Assembly (NCBI GenBank): GCA_046154185.1
Contig: JBJXGE010000020.1
Coordinates: 1 to 64,000, forward strand
From: JBJXGE01 sp046154185
GTDB taxonomy: Bacteria; Planctomycetota; UBA8108; UBA1146; JAJFFE01
Direction: 5' to 3'
DNA length: 64,000 nt
Translations under genes and position numbers: made by a program
The notes under the pieces: model-generated
Databases searched by the model: none
The model's input: only the letters and a program-made list of their open reading frames with translations
What the model was told of the DNA's origin: nothing
Part shown: one piece after another, positions 25,232-34,029 of the stretch
How the letters are laid out: each line of letters begins with the position of its first letter
Position numbering within the stretch: position 1 is the first letter of the stretch

Positions 25232-26101
25232 TTACAGTCGCGTCAACTCGCCGTAGGTCTCCGGCCGCCGGTCGCGATAAAACTGCCACACGTTTCTCAC
25301 CTCGGCGATGCGATCGAGATCGAGTTCCGCGGTCACCAGCTCGTCGCGATCACGACTCCCGACCGCGAGCATCTGCCCGCGCGGATCACAAAAGTACGAC
25401 TGCCCGTAAAACTCGCCGATATTCCACGGCGCCTCGCGCCCGACCCGATTCACGGCGCCGACGAAGTAAGCGTTTGCCACCGCGTGCGCCGGTTGCTCGA
25501 GCTTCCACAGATATTCGCTGAGGCCCGCCACCGTTGCCGATGGATTGAACACGATCTCCGCGCCGCCGAGACCGAGCGCGCGCGCGCCCTCCGGAAAGTG
25601 ACGGTCGTAACAGATGTAGACGCCGACCTTGCCGATCGCCGTTTCGAAGACCGGGTACCCGAGATTGCCGGGCCTGAAGTAGAACTTCTCCCAAAAACCG
25701 GGCGCACAGTGCGGAATGTGGCTCTTCCGGTACTTACCGAGATACTTGCCGTCGGCATCGATGATCGCCGCGGAGTTGTAATAGACGCCCGGCAAATCGA
25801 CTTCGTAGATCGGGACGACGAGGACGATTCCGAGCCGTCGCGCCGTCTCGCACATGAGCGCAATCGTCGGCCCGTTTGGAATCTTCTCTGTGAGTTCATA
25901 CCACCGCGCCTCTTGCTCCGCGCAAAAGTACGGCCCGTAGAAGAGCTCTTGGAGACAGAGCACCTGCACGCCTTGCGCCGCCGCACGCTCGATGAGCGGC
26001 AGGTGCTTGTCCAGCATCGCGCGTTTGATCGCGGCAATGCTCGCGCCGCTCCCGGCTGGGGCGCTCGCTTGAATCAATCCGCCGCGCACTGTTCTCGCCA
26101 T
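25232..26101 (-). CDS. Beta-ureidopropionase (N-carbamoyl-beta-alanine amidohydrolase), nitrilase superfamily
   Basis: A 289-residue nitrilase-fold protein. The catalytic triad is in CLQELFYGPYF (Glu), KYRKSHIPH (Lys) and GVYICYDRHFPE (Cys). The full set of motifs is that of beta-ureidopropionase rather than general nitrilases. It hydrolyses N-carbamoyl-beta-alanine to beta-alanine, CO2 and ammonia, the third step of the reductive pyrimidine path. ATG 26101 is 10 bases past the ftsK stop, so the gene could share the transcript from ftsK. The longer frame upstream is not supported. Confidence 0.9.
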   Translation of the reverse strand: MARTVRGGLIQASAPAGSGASIAAIKRAMLDKHLPLIERAAAQGVQVLCLQELFYGPYFCAEQEARWYELTEKIPNGPTIALMCETARRLGIVLVVPIYEVDLPGVYYNSAAIIDADGKYLGKYRKSHIPHCAPGFWEKFYFRPGNLGYPVFETAIGKVGVYICYDRHFPEGARALGLGGAEIVFNPSATVAGLSEYLWKLEQPAHAVANAYFVGAVNRVGREAPWNIGEFYGQSYFCDPRGQMLAVGSRDRDELVTAELDLDRIAEVRNVWQFYRDRRPETYGELTRL

Positions 26102-26111
26102 GTTCGCTCCG

Positions 26112-28751
26112 TTACTCCGATGCGCTCTGCGCCGCTTCCCATTCTTCCAAGGATTGATAGACGTCGCGGGCTTTCGAGCCGCGGTAGGGACCCACGAGAC
26201 CCTGCGTCTGCATGAGGTCCATGAGGCGCGAGGCGCGTGTGTAGCCGACGCCGAGACGGCGCTGAAGCAGGGAGGCGGAACCGCGCTGCGTTTCGAGAAT
26301 GACGCGCACCGCATCTTCGTAAAGGTCGTCGTCCTCGCCCGGCTCCATTTCTTGACGCGGCTCGCCGCCGCCGTCGAGGAATCCTTCGATCTCTTTCGAG
26401 AACTCGGGCTTGGTCTCCTTCTGGAGGAACCGCACGATTTTGCGAATCTCTTTGTCCGACACGAAGGTCGATTGCGCGCGAATTACATCGCTCGAACCGG
26501 GCGCCATGTAAAGCATGTCGCCTTGCCCGAGCAGGCGCTCGGCGCCGTTGCGATCGAGAATTGTGCGCGAGTCGATGCGGCTCGCGACCATGAACGAGAT
26601 GCGGCACGGCATGTTGCTCTTAATGAGACCGGTGATCACGTCGACCGACGGACGCTGAGTCGCGAGGATCACGTGAATACCGACGGCGCGCGACTTTTGC
26701 GCGAGCCGAATGATCGACGACTCCACTTCCTTCGACGACGACATCATCATGTCGGCGAGCTCGTCGATGATGACCACGAGGTACGGCAGCTTCTCGGGCG
26801 CCTTCTCGGCTTCCTCGTGGCCGATGCGCGGCGCGAGCCGTTCGAAAATCGTTTTCTTATCGAGCTGGTTGTAACCCTGAATGTTTCGCACTTCGGCGTT
26901 CGCGAGGAGCGCATAGCGCTGCTCCATTTTGCGCACGAGCCACTCGAGCGCCGCCGGGGCTTTCTTCATGTCCGTGATGACCGGCGTCAGCAAGTGTGGA
27001 ATGTCTTCGAAACTCGAAAGCTCGACCATCTTCGGGTCGATCAGCACGAGCTTCAGCTCCTCGGGCGTCCGCGTCATCAACATGGAGATGATGATGGTGT
27101 TAATGCACACCGATTTGCCGGAGCCGGTCGAGCCGGCGATGAGCAAGTGCGGCATGCGCGTGAGATCAGCGATAATCGGCTCGCCGGCGACATCCTTGCC
27201 GAGGACGAGCGGCAGCTGCGCTTGGCTATCGGCGAACGCCTTCGATTGCATGAGTTCTTTGAGGCCGACGAGTTCCCGCTTGCGATTCGGCACTTCGATG
27301 CCCACCGCCGACTTGCCGGGGATCGGCGCGACGACGCGAATACTGCGCGCCGAGAGCGCCATCGCCATGTCGTCGGCGAGACTGACGATCTTGTGCACTT
27401 TGATGCCGGCCGCAATCGACACTTCGTACTGCGTGATGACCGGACCGCGTTGGATCTCTTCGACGCGCGCCTCAATCTTGAAAGAGAGCAGCGTCTTCTC
27501 GATCTTGGCCGCCACCTCCTCGAGTTCGTCGCGCCCTTCTTCGTGATTGACGGCGGGCGGATCCTCGAGAAATGTGATCGGCGGCAAACTGTAAACGCCG
27601 GCGAGTCGAAGCTGGGTTTCTTCGAATCGCATCGCGCCGCCGTCGGGCTCGGCGGGTTTGCTCGAAAGCCGAATCTTGCGTTCGACCGGCGCGCGCGGCG
27701 CCGCGGGAGCGATGACGGCGGCGGCGGCGGTCTCGTCCACATCCGCCTCGCCGTCGCGCTCGGCGCCTTCTTCGTCGTCGGCTTCGTCGACATCCTCGTT
27801 GACATCCTCGCTGTCGTCGGCTTCGTCGCGGTCGAAGTCCTCGTTTACAGCGCCCGCAGTCGTGCCGCGGGCTTTCCCCCGCGACCGACCTTTCGCTCGC
27901 GGCCGGCTCGCGACTTCGTCGATGTCGTCCATGTCGGTATCGGCGTCGATGTCGATGTCACGCGACGCGCTTGCACTCGCTCTGACCGGTTCGGCTTTTT
28001 TCTCGGCGCGTTCCGCCGACTCACGAGGAGCGTTGCGCTCCTTGAAGCGTGCCCGCGCGCGCCGCTCCGCGGCACGCCGACGCCAAGCACCGCGCAAACT
28101 CCCCCAAAACCCGGGCACTCGGCGTTGCACATCGACCGCGGCGTCGCGCCCGGCGAGCACCATCAAACGCACGAGCGGCGTCATGCGCACGTCAGCAACC
28201 AAACAAATTCCGCTCAGAATGCAAAGCCCCGCGACCAGATAGGTACCGGTCGAGCCGAAATACTGGCTCATGGCAAAACCGATGAGTTGACCCCAATAGC
28301 CGCCGCTGCGAAACGGATCCTCGAAAGCAGTGCGGTACGTGGCCGGCAACAACGGCGACTCGCCGTAGAAGCAAAATTCGAGCGCCGCGACATTCGCGAC
28401 GAGCAGCAGCGCGCCGATGATTCGCCACGGCCAACCGACGATGCCGATGCGGAAGAACGCGCACATCGCCCACGACGCAAAAACGCACACGAGCACGTAC
28501 GAGCCAATGAGCCCGAGATACGCGATCAAGATGCCGGCGAGCGCCTGTCCCGCCCATCCGCACGCGTTACTCAGCGGCGGCGCGCCGGCGCCAGCGACCG
28601 TAACAGCGACGCGATGCTCGCTGTAAATACTGACGAAGAAAAACGCGGTCAGCGTGAGCAACAGGAGCGCCGCCAACTCGGCCCATAACCCGCGACCGAC
28701 CTGGACTTCGCCGCCGCCGCCGAGATCGTTTTTTTTACTACGTACCTTCAA
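26112..28751 (-). CDS. ftsK: DNA translocase FtsK
   Basis: An 879-residue FtsK/SpoIIIE protein. N-terminal membrane domain of four or five helices (residues about 20-190), a long linker, a RecA-like motor with Walker A GSTGSGKSV (around residue 530) and Walker B LVVIIDELADMMM, and the C-terminal gamma winged-helix domain (SLLQRRLGVGYTRASRLMDL). The linker (about residues 250-340) is very acidic, rich in Asp/Glu runs such as DIDIDADTDMDD, and contains an Arg-rich block. FtsK pumps DNA during division and assists dimer resolution. It is the last gene of the tpiA-to-ftsK run, followed by the beta-ureidopropionase gene at short distance. Confidence 0.94.
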   Translation of the reverse strand: MKVRSKKNDLGGGGEVQVGRGLWAELAALLLLTLTAFFFVSIYSEHRVAVTVAGAGAPPLSNACGWAGQALAGILIAYLGLIGSYVLVCVFASWAMCAFFRIGIVGWPWRIIGALLLVANVAALEFCFYGESPLLPATYRTAFEDPFRSGGYWGQLIGFAMSQYFGSTGTYLVAGLCILSGICLVADVRMTPLVRLMVLAGRDAAVDVQRRVPGFWGSLRGAWRRRAAERRARARFKERNAPRESAERAEKKAEPVRASASASRDIDIDADTDMDDIDEVASRPRAKGRSRGKARGTTAGAVNEDFDRDEADDSEDVNEDVDEADDEEGAERDGEADVDETAAAAVIAPAAPRAPVERKIRLSSKPAEPDGGAMRFEETQLRLAGVYSLPPITFLEDPPAVNHEEGRDELEEVAAKIEKTLLSFKIEARVEEIQRGPVITQYEVSIAAGIKVHKIVSLADDMAMALSARSIRVVAPIPGKSAVGIEVPNRKRELVGLKELMQSKAFADSQAQLPLVLGKDVAGEPIIADLTRMPHLLIAGSTGSGKSVCINTIIISMLMTRTPEELKLVLIDPKMVELSSFEDIPHLLTPVITDMKKAPAALEWLVRKMEQRYALLANAEVRNIQGYNQLDKKTIFERLAPRIGHEEAEKAPEKLPYLVVIIDELADMMMSSSKEVESSIIRLAQKSRAVGIHVILATQRPSVDVITGLIKSNMPCRISFMVASRIDSRTILDRNGAERLLGQGDMLYMAPGSSDVIRAQSTFVSDKEIRKIVRFLQKETKPEFSKEIEGFLDGGGEPRQEMEPGEDDDLYEDAVRVILETQRGSASLLQRRLGVGYTRASRLMDLMQTQGLVGPYRGSKARDVYQSLEEWEAAQSASE

Positions 28752-28824
28752 TGCGTGGGACTCCCACTCGAGTTCGCTCGTCGCGCGCGGCGTAGCGCGC
28801 GAACGGCGTCCACGGCGGTGCGGT

Positions 28825-29472
28825 TCAGCGCCGCGCCACCGCGATACGACTCAAGATATAAGCGACGATCTTTTCAGCAAGCGCGCTCTTGGTGATATTT
28901 TCGAACTCTTCGCTGCGACCACCTGCCTCGATCCACTCGAAGCGACCGGCGCGCGAACCGAGGTTCTGCGTGGAGTTCAGGATAATTACGTCGAGCCGCT
29001 TCGCGCGCAGTTTGCGTTCGGCCTCGTCGCGACGCGGATCGGCCTCGAGCGCGAAACCGACCAAGACGCGCGCGCCCTTCTCTTCCGATCGAAGTGCGAG
29101 CACGTCGGGATTCGGTGTGAGTGTCTCGATCCACTCGTCGCCGGTCTTCTTGCGTTTCCCCGCCAGCCGCGTGCTAGGGCGATAGTCGCAAACCGCTGCC
29201 GTTGCAACGAAAGCGTCGACTTCGGGCCACAAGCGTTTCGTGATCGCATCGAGCTCGAGCGCCGACACGAACGAATGAACTTCGACGCCCGCGGGCGGCG
29301 CGAGCGCGACCGGACCGAGCGCCAGCACGGCGCGGGCGCCGCGCGACACCGCGGCGCGCGCCACTTCGATGCCCATCGCGCCGCTCGACGCGTTCGACAA
29401 GAAACGCACGTCGTCGAAATATTCGCGACTCGGACCGGCGCTGATGAGGATGGTGGGCGGCCTTGGGCTCAT
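28825..29472 (-). CDS. coaB: Phosphopantothenate-cysteine ligase (CoaB domain alone)
   Basis: A 215-residue protein with the CoaB part only: ISAGPSREYFDDVRFLSN, ASSGAMGIEVARA, VATAAVCDYRPS, FALEADP and a conserved DVIILNS near the C-terminus. CoaB joins 4'-phosphopantothenate to cysteine, using CTP in bacteria. In most bacteria CoaB and CoaC are fused as CoaBC; here they are two genes 43 bases apart, coaC first. It needs the CoaC product next door for the pathway to proceed to 4'-phosphopantetheine. Confidence 0.88.
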   Translation of the reverse strand: MSPRPPTILISAGPSREYFDDVRFLSNASSGAMGIEVARAAVSRGARAVLALGPVALAPPAGVEVHSFVSALELDAITKRLWPEVDAFVATAAVCDYRPSTRLAGKRKKTGDEWIETLTPNPDVLALRSEEKGARVLVGFALEADPRRDEAERKLRAKRLDVIILNSTQNLGSRAGRFEWIEAGGRSEEFENITKSALAEKIVAYILSRIAVARR

Positions 29473-29515
29473 GACTCACGTTTTCAGAATTCGGAAATCG
29501 GTGTGGGCAAGCGCC

Positions 29516-30145
29516 TCAGACTTGCGCGTGCCGCGCGCGGCTCGCCGGCAAGTTCTCGAGCACGTGCGTCACCGCGCGGTCGATCGTGTCGAGCGCAGCC
29601 AGCCGGCCCGCGCCGAAGGATCCGCACGCGAGGTGGCCGACCGCGGGTTCGATGATCGTGACGTTTCGGCTTCGCAGCTTGGCGACGTTTTCTTGCACTG
29701 CGGCGTGCGCCCACATCTTGTCGTTCATCGCCGGCGCCACCAAAACTGGGCCGGCAAACGCCAGCAGCGACAACGTGACAATATCGTCCGCAAAGCCATG
29801 CGCATAGCGGGCGAGAAAGTCCGCGGTCGCCGGGGCGACGACGAACACATCTCCCAAGTCACCGAGATCGATGTGTTCGGGGCGATGCTGCGTCTCTTCC
29901 TCAGCGCGCCAGATATCGGCGGCCACGGGTTGACGCGTAATCGATTGAAAACTCAGCGGCGTGATGAAACGAGTTGCGGCCGAGGTCATCAAGACGCGCA
30001 CGCGCGCACCGCGCTGGGTCCACGCCGAGGCGAGGCTGGCGGCCTTGTAGGCGGCGATCCCACCCGTGACGCCCAGCAACACCATCCGCTCACGATAAGC
30101 GGTGGCTGCTTCCGCGGCACTCGAGAGATCGCCGTCGATGGCCAT
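29516..30145 (-). CDS. coaC: Phosphopantothenoylcysteine decarboxylase (CoaC domain alone)
   Basis: A 209-residue flavoprotein of the HFCD family. GVTGGIAAYKAASL at the N-terminus, SFQSITRQPVAADIW, VVAPATADFLARYAHG, APAMNDKMW (the characteristic PAMNxxMW motif) and LACGSFGAGRL are all present. It decarboxylates the CoaB product to phosphopantetheine. The first 20 residues form an extra N-terminal extension; MVLLGVTGG at 30082 would be a shorter start. It lies between rpoZ and coaB on the same strand, in the gene order seen in many bacteria (gmk-rpoZ-coaBC). Confidence 0.9.
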   Translation of the reverse strand: MAIDGDLSSAAEAATAYRERMVLLGVTGGIAAYKAASLASAWTQRGARVRVLMTSAATRFITPLSFQSITRQPVAADIWRAEEETQHRPEHIDLGDLGDVFVVAPATADFLARYAHGFADDIVTLSLLAFAGPVLVAPAMNDKMWAHAAVQENVAKLRSRNVTIIEPAVGHLACGSFGAGRLAALDTIDRAVTHVLENLPASRARHAQV

Positions 30146-30150
30146 GCCGG

Positions 30151-30513
30151 TTACTTCTTGCCGGGACCGAGCAGCGCCGACAGTTCCTTGATGCGCTGTT
30201 CTTTGATGCGCTTGAGGTCGGAGCCGTAGATCTCCGAGCCGGTTGGGGCAGCGCTGCCATCGTCATCGACGCGGCGCACGCGGCGCACGTTGTCGAGGAA
30301 TGTCGTATCGCACTCGGAGCGCGGCGCGAGGTGGATCTTGTCTTGGAGAATCTCCTCGACGATCAACTCGATCAGCGTCGACTTGCGATCACGAGGCACG
30401 AGCGATCGCGCGCCGCGCTTGAGCTCAATCATGCGTTTCTGGATCAAAGACGTGAGCTTGAGCTTGCCCCCGACTTTCAGGACCAGCTTGTCTTCGACAT
30501 CAATATCGAGCAT
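30151..30513 (-). CDS. rpoZ: DNA-directed RNA polymerase omega subunit
   Basis: A 120-residue protein. The RMIELKRGARSLVPRDRKST segment matches the conserved core of omega, and the acidic C-terminal helix (KRIKEQRIKELSALLG) fits as an extension. Omega helps assemble and stabilise the polymerase. It lies directly between gmk and coaC, the canonical position. The protein is more divergent than in Proteobacteria, so part of the call is from context. Confidence 0.82.
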   Translation of the reverse strand: MLDIDVEDKLVLKVGGKLKLTSLIQKRMIELKRGARSLVPRDRKSTLIELIVEEILQDKIHLAPRSECDTTFLDNVRRVRRVDDDGSAAPTGSEIYGSDLKRIKEQRIKELSALLGPGKK

Positions 30514-30533
30514 GCCGGCTAACTCCTTCCGCG

Positions 30534-31145
30534 TTACTGCTGTTCACGTTTCGAAAGCGGAAGCATGCGCGCAAGTAGCGCCACAGCTTCCGCCAAATTT
30601 TCGTTCACCACACAATGCTGGTAGCGACTTTTCTGCGCCAGCTCCGCATGCGCGGTCTCGAGACGGCGCGCGAGGGCGGCCGGATCTTCGCTCGCGCGAC
30701 CGCGCAGACGGCGTTCGAGCTCGGAAAAATTCGGCGGCTCGACAAACACGTAAGCCGCTTCGATCGCGCGATCCATGAGCTGCCGCGCGCCCTGCACGTC
30801 GATGATCAAGAGCGCGTCATCGCCGCGCTCCAAGACTGCCACGACCGAATGCACCGGCGTCCCGTAGAGATTGCCGTAAACATCGGCATGCTCCAGAAAC
30901 TGCCCGGCCGCGACGTCGGCGACAAACTGCTCGCGACTACAGAAATGGTAGTGCACGCCGTTTCGCTCGCCGCCGCGCGCTGCTCGCGTCGTGGCGGTGA
31001 TGGCGCGCGCGCACCGGTACTCCTTCTCGAGTCGTTCGCCGATCGAACTCTTGCCGACGCCCGAAGGCCCTGACAACACGATCAGACGGCGGCCACGCCG
31101 CGCGTACTCACTCAGCCGATCTCGTGCTGTATCGGCAACACTCAT
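30534..31145 (-). CDS. gmk: Guanylate kinase
   Basis: A 203-residue protein with the P-loop GPSGVGKSS, the GMP-binding TRAARGGERNGVHYHF segment and the LLIIDVQGARQ motif. The length is normal. It phosphorylates GMP to GDP and is essential for GTP supply. It sits between yicC and rpoZ on the minus strand, the usual arrangement, with short gaps of about 20 bases to each. Confidence 0.94.
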   Translation of the reverse strand: MSVADTARDRLSEYARRGRRLIVLSGPSGVGKSSIGERLEKEYRCARAITATTRAARGGERNGVHYHFCSREQFVADVAAGQFLEHADVYGNLYGTPVHSVVAVLERGDDALLIIDVQGARQLMDRAIEAAYVFVEPPNFSELERRLRGRASEDPAALARRLETAHAELAQKSRYQHCVVNENLAEAVALLARMLPLSKREQQ

Positions 31146-31169
31146 CCCTCGCGTCCCCCGCGCGGGTTC

Positions 31170-32099
31170 CTATTCGATGTTCTGCGACTGCTCGCGCAAA
31201 CGGTCGATGTCGGCGCGCAGATCGACCACTTGGCGCGCCACGTCGAGATCGTTGATCTTTGCCGCCATGGTGTTCGCTTCACGCAGCATCTCTTGCGTCA
31301 AGAAATCGAGCTTCCGGCCCACTCGACCGGCGGCCCGTAATGTCTCACGGTACTGTTGCAGGTGTCCGCGCAGGCGGCCGACCTCTTCCGTGATATCGGC
31401 CTTTTCGGCGAGGATCGCGATCTCCCGCAACACATCGCCTTCGCCGAGCTGAACGGTCGAGCCTTCGAGGAACTCGCGTAACCGCGCTCGGTAGCGCTCC
31501 CGATTCTTTAAGTTGAGTTCCGGCAACGCGCGCTCAACTGCGCTCAACACGGTTGCCGCGCTTTCAATGATCCCGCCCAATTCCGCCGCGAGGTGCTCGC
31601 CTTCGCGGGTTTGCATGGCTTCGAGTTGCGCGAGCGCATCGTCGACCGCGGTCTCGACAATGGGACCGAGGACCTCGACGTCGACCTTCGCATCGGCATC
31701 GCGAGCGAGGGTCACGACGCCATCGATTCGCAACAAATCGCCGAGCGAAAAACCGTTCTTGTTCATCGACCGCAGGTCCGCGGCCAACAGTTGCTTTTGC
31801 ACCGAGTCAAGCTCCGTGCAAAGTTGTTGAATCAACGGCCCATTCACCAGGCCACACGTCGTCGCGCCCTGACGTTCGACGTTGACCGTCAAGGCAATCG
31901 AGCCCCGACCGAGCTTGCGTCGCACGCGCTCTTCGAGGCCGTGTTGCATGCGACTCAACGCATCCGGAACGTGCGAGATCACTTTCAAGTAGCGGTTGTT
32001 GACCGAGCGAATCTCGGCTTCTACTTGGTAGCCGAGCGAGCGAGCACCAGCGCTGCCGAAACCGGTCATGCTGCGAATGGAGTTGTGACTCGCGACCAC
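31170..32099 (-). CDS. YicC/YloC family endoribonuclease
   Basis: A 309-residue protein. RSMTGFGSAG at the N-terminus, EIRSVNNRYLKV, EKADITEEVGRLRGHL and the C-terminal EANTMAAKINDLD with a REQSQNIE end are the conserved YicC blocks. YicC-family proteins act as RNases in E. coli (with a role in small RNA decay). It lies upstream of gmk, as in most bacteria. No anomalies. Confidence 0.92.
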   Translation of the reverse strand: MVASHNSIRSMTGFGSAGARSLGYQVEAEIRSVNNRYLKVISHVPDALSRMQHGLEERVRRKLGRGSIALTVNVERQGATTCGLVNGPLIQQLCTELDSVQKQLLAADLRSMNKNGFSLGDLLRIDGVVTLARDADAKVDVEVLGPIVETAVDDALAQLEAMQTREGEHLAAELGGIIESAATVLSAVERALPELNLKNRERYRARLREFLEGSTVQLGEGDVLREIAILAEKADITEEVGRLRGHLQQYRETLRAAGRVGRKLDFLTQEMLREANTMAAKINDLDVARQVVDLRADIDRLREQSQNIE

Positions 32100-32106
32100 G
32101 CTCGTC

Positions 32107-32622
32107 TTAGCCCCCGCCGCCCTGCACCGGCGGTGTCGCCGGCGTCCCTGCGCCGCCCGCCGGTGTTTCGGTTCCGGTTGCGGGTGCCGGGTTCGGCGGC
32201 GTCACGTAGCTGGCTTTTGGTGGCTCAGTTCCGGCGCCGGTCCCGGGCGTCACGGGAACGAGTGGCGCTTGCGTGCCGGGCGTCGGCGTTGTGGTCGGTG
32301 TAATGCTCACTGGCAACGATGAACCGGTCGTAGCGGGCCCGGGCGTGAGTGAACCGACAGCTTCGTTGCCTTCACTCGTGATCGAGGAATTTAATTCCCA
32401 CTTCGTGGCGATGCCGACTGCGATACAGAGCACGAAAAACACCACGGCCAAGATCGAAGTGAACTTCGTGACGCCCTTTTGGCCAGACGCGCCAAACACC
32501 GTCTCGCCGCCCATGCCGGATAGCGCCGACGTGAGTCCGCCCGCCTTTGAATCCTGCAACAGCACGATTCCAATCAGGATGAAGCTCACCGCGGCGAGCA
32601 CTAATCCAAGAAAAATGTCCAT
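32107..32622 (-). CDS. secG: Preprotein translocase subunit SecG
   Basis: A 171-residue protein. Two hydrophobic helices (LVLAAVSFILIGIVLLQ, and ILAVVFFVLCIAVGIAT) flank the LQDSKAGGLTSAL and FGASGQKGVTKFTS loop, the SecG pattern. The C-terminal 90 residues are a long Pro/Thr/Gly-rich tail, unusual for SecG and typical of planctomycete versions. It is part of the SecYEG channel. It is upstream of yicC with a seven-base gap. Confidence 0.9.
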   Translation of the reverse strand: MDIFLGLVLAAVSFILIGIVLLQDSKAGGLTSALSGMGGETVFGASGQKGVTKFTSILAVVFFVLCIAVGIATKWELNSSITSEGNEAVGSLTPGPATTGSSLPVSITPTTTPTPGTQAPLVPVTPGTGAGTEPPKASYVTPPNPAPATGTETPAGGAGTPATPPVQGGGG

Positions 32623-32731
32623 CGGGTTTCCCTCACTCGAAGAGACGGCCGCAGATGTCTGCGCCAGTCGCCCAATCCGCCCAGTTATTCAGTCGACTCA
32701 GTTATCCATCCGCCAGTAACTCAGCACGCGT

Positions 32732-33511
32732 TCAACGGCCGGCGGCCAGCGCACTATCTACAATGGCCAAAAACGCGGCCGCGTTGAGACTCGCGCCGCC
32801 GACGAGCGCGCCATCTATTTGTCGTTCGCTCAGCAAGGCTGAGGCGTTTTCCGGCGTCACGCTGCCGCCGTACAAAATCGGCGTGCGCGCACCGAGTTCG
32901 GGTCCAAAGCGGCGCACCAAGTAATCTCGCACATGCTCATGGACCGCTACCACCGTCTTCGGCGCGGCGACCCGGCCCGTGCCGATGGCCCACACCGGTT
33001 CGTATGCGATCAGAAACGACGCGCTCGCGTGCGCGATCTCCGCGAGTCCAACCGCAAGTTGTCGCTCCACGACAGCGAGCGTCTCCGACGCATCGCGCTC
33101 GGCCGCGGTTTCACCGATACACAAGATCGGTGTCAACTGGGCGGCGGCCGCGGCGGCCACCCGTCGCCCGCATGCCGTGTCGGTCAAACCAAAGTAAAGC
33201 CGCTGCTCGGAATGTCCGACGAGCGCGTAACGCGCGCCGAAATCGTGCACGAGCTGCGGACTGACGGCGCCGGTAAACGCGCCCCAATCGAACGCATCGA
33301 TCGACTGTACGCCGAGCGACACTTCAAGCGCGCCGACTTCGCCGAAGCGCTCGAGGTAAGGCAGCGGCGGAAACAACACGACGCGCACCGGCGAGCCGTG
33401 ACCAAGTCCACGCGCGCGCGCGCCTTCGCGCACCGCGGCAAACAGCGCGTGACCGACGTGGCGCGGCGGATTGAGCTTCCAGTTGCCGGCGATGATCTTC
33501 GATCGGCTCAC
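32732..33511 (-). CDS. tpiA: Triosephosphate isomerase
   Basis: A 259-residue TIM barrel. Motifs: AGNWKLN at the N-terminus, VGHSEQR with the catalytic His, AYEPVWAIGTGRVA with the catalytic Glu, and LYGGSVTPENA and DGALVGGASL for phosphate binding. It interconverts dihydroxyacetone phosphate and glyceraldehyde 3-phosphate. It is the first gene of the minus-strand tpiA-secG-yicC-gmk-rpoZ-coaC-coaB-ftsK run. Confidence 0.95.
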   Translation of the reverse strand: MSRSKIIAGNWKLNPPRHVGHALFAAVREGARARGLGHGSPVRVVLFPPLPYLERFGEVGALEVSLGVQSIDAFDWGAFTGAVSPQLVHDFGARYALVGHSEQRLYFGLTDTACGRRVAAAAAAQLTPILCIGETAAERDASETLAVVERQLAVGLAEIAHASASFLIAYEPVWAIGTGRVAAPKTVVAVHEHVRDYLVRRFGPELGARTPILYGGSVTPENASALLSERQIDGALVGGASLNAAAFLAIVDSALAAGR

Positions 33512-34029
33512 GGCGCGCCCTGGTTAGTGTCCCGTACTCGATGCCGGGTCGCTTCTATGCAGCAGCGCTCGCGTTGGCGCGTCCGGCTTGCGTCCTGCCC
33601 CTCCAGAACTCGGCGAGGCTAGTGACCTAGCTCCTTGCCGTCAAGACAGCCGCGCCGAGGCGCCGATACCGGGCACACTTCGCGGCGGCGCCACGTGCCG
33701 CCGGAAAGAGGCATAAATTGAGCGCTGGGCGGGTGTTGACCTACCGCAGTCACCGGTGACGAACTGCGGAACGGCGAAAAAGTGGGTTCCAGCTCGGAGT
33801 GGGAGCCAAACTGGAACCCTGGTAAAGAAGATCTGCCGGGCGGCACTCCTAGGCGGTACTGAGCGTCGCAAGAAGATGACGCCGGAGGCCGAAGAAAGTT
33901 CGCCGCTGGTTGAAAGATTAACCCGCCATCGGCCGACCTCAAAAATTCTTTCCGCGAGTCGTGCTCAGCCGGCGGATTTGCGGGACGAAGCGCGAGCGGG
34001 TGCGGATAACGTCGGCGCGATCGTCGCGG
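33512..34029. other. Intergenic region with palindromes, upstream of tpiA
   Basis: A 518-base gap between the ABC permease gene and tpiA on the minus strand. It holds two inverted repeats: CCGCAGT/ACTGCGG (33744-33750 with 33763-33769) enclosing the 12-base palindrome GTCACCGGTGAC (33749-33760), and GGGTTCCAG/CTGGAACCC (33784-33792 with 33811-33819). They may be a terminator for the ABC operon, an operator or a leader structure for tpiA. No credible gene was found. Confidence 0.5.

Noticed and set aside
33619..33942. Open frame of 107 codons on the minus strand before tpiA
   Set aside because: It covers the palindromes, has no family match and no ribosome-binding site.
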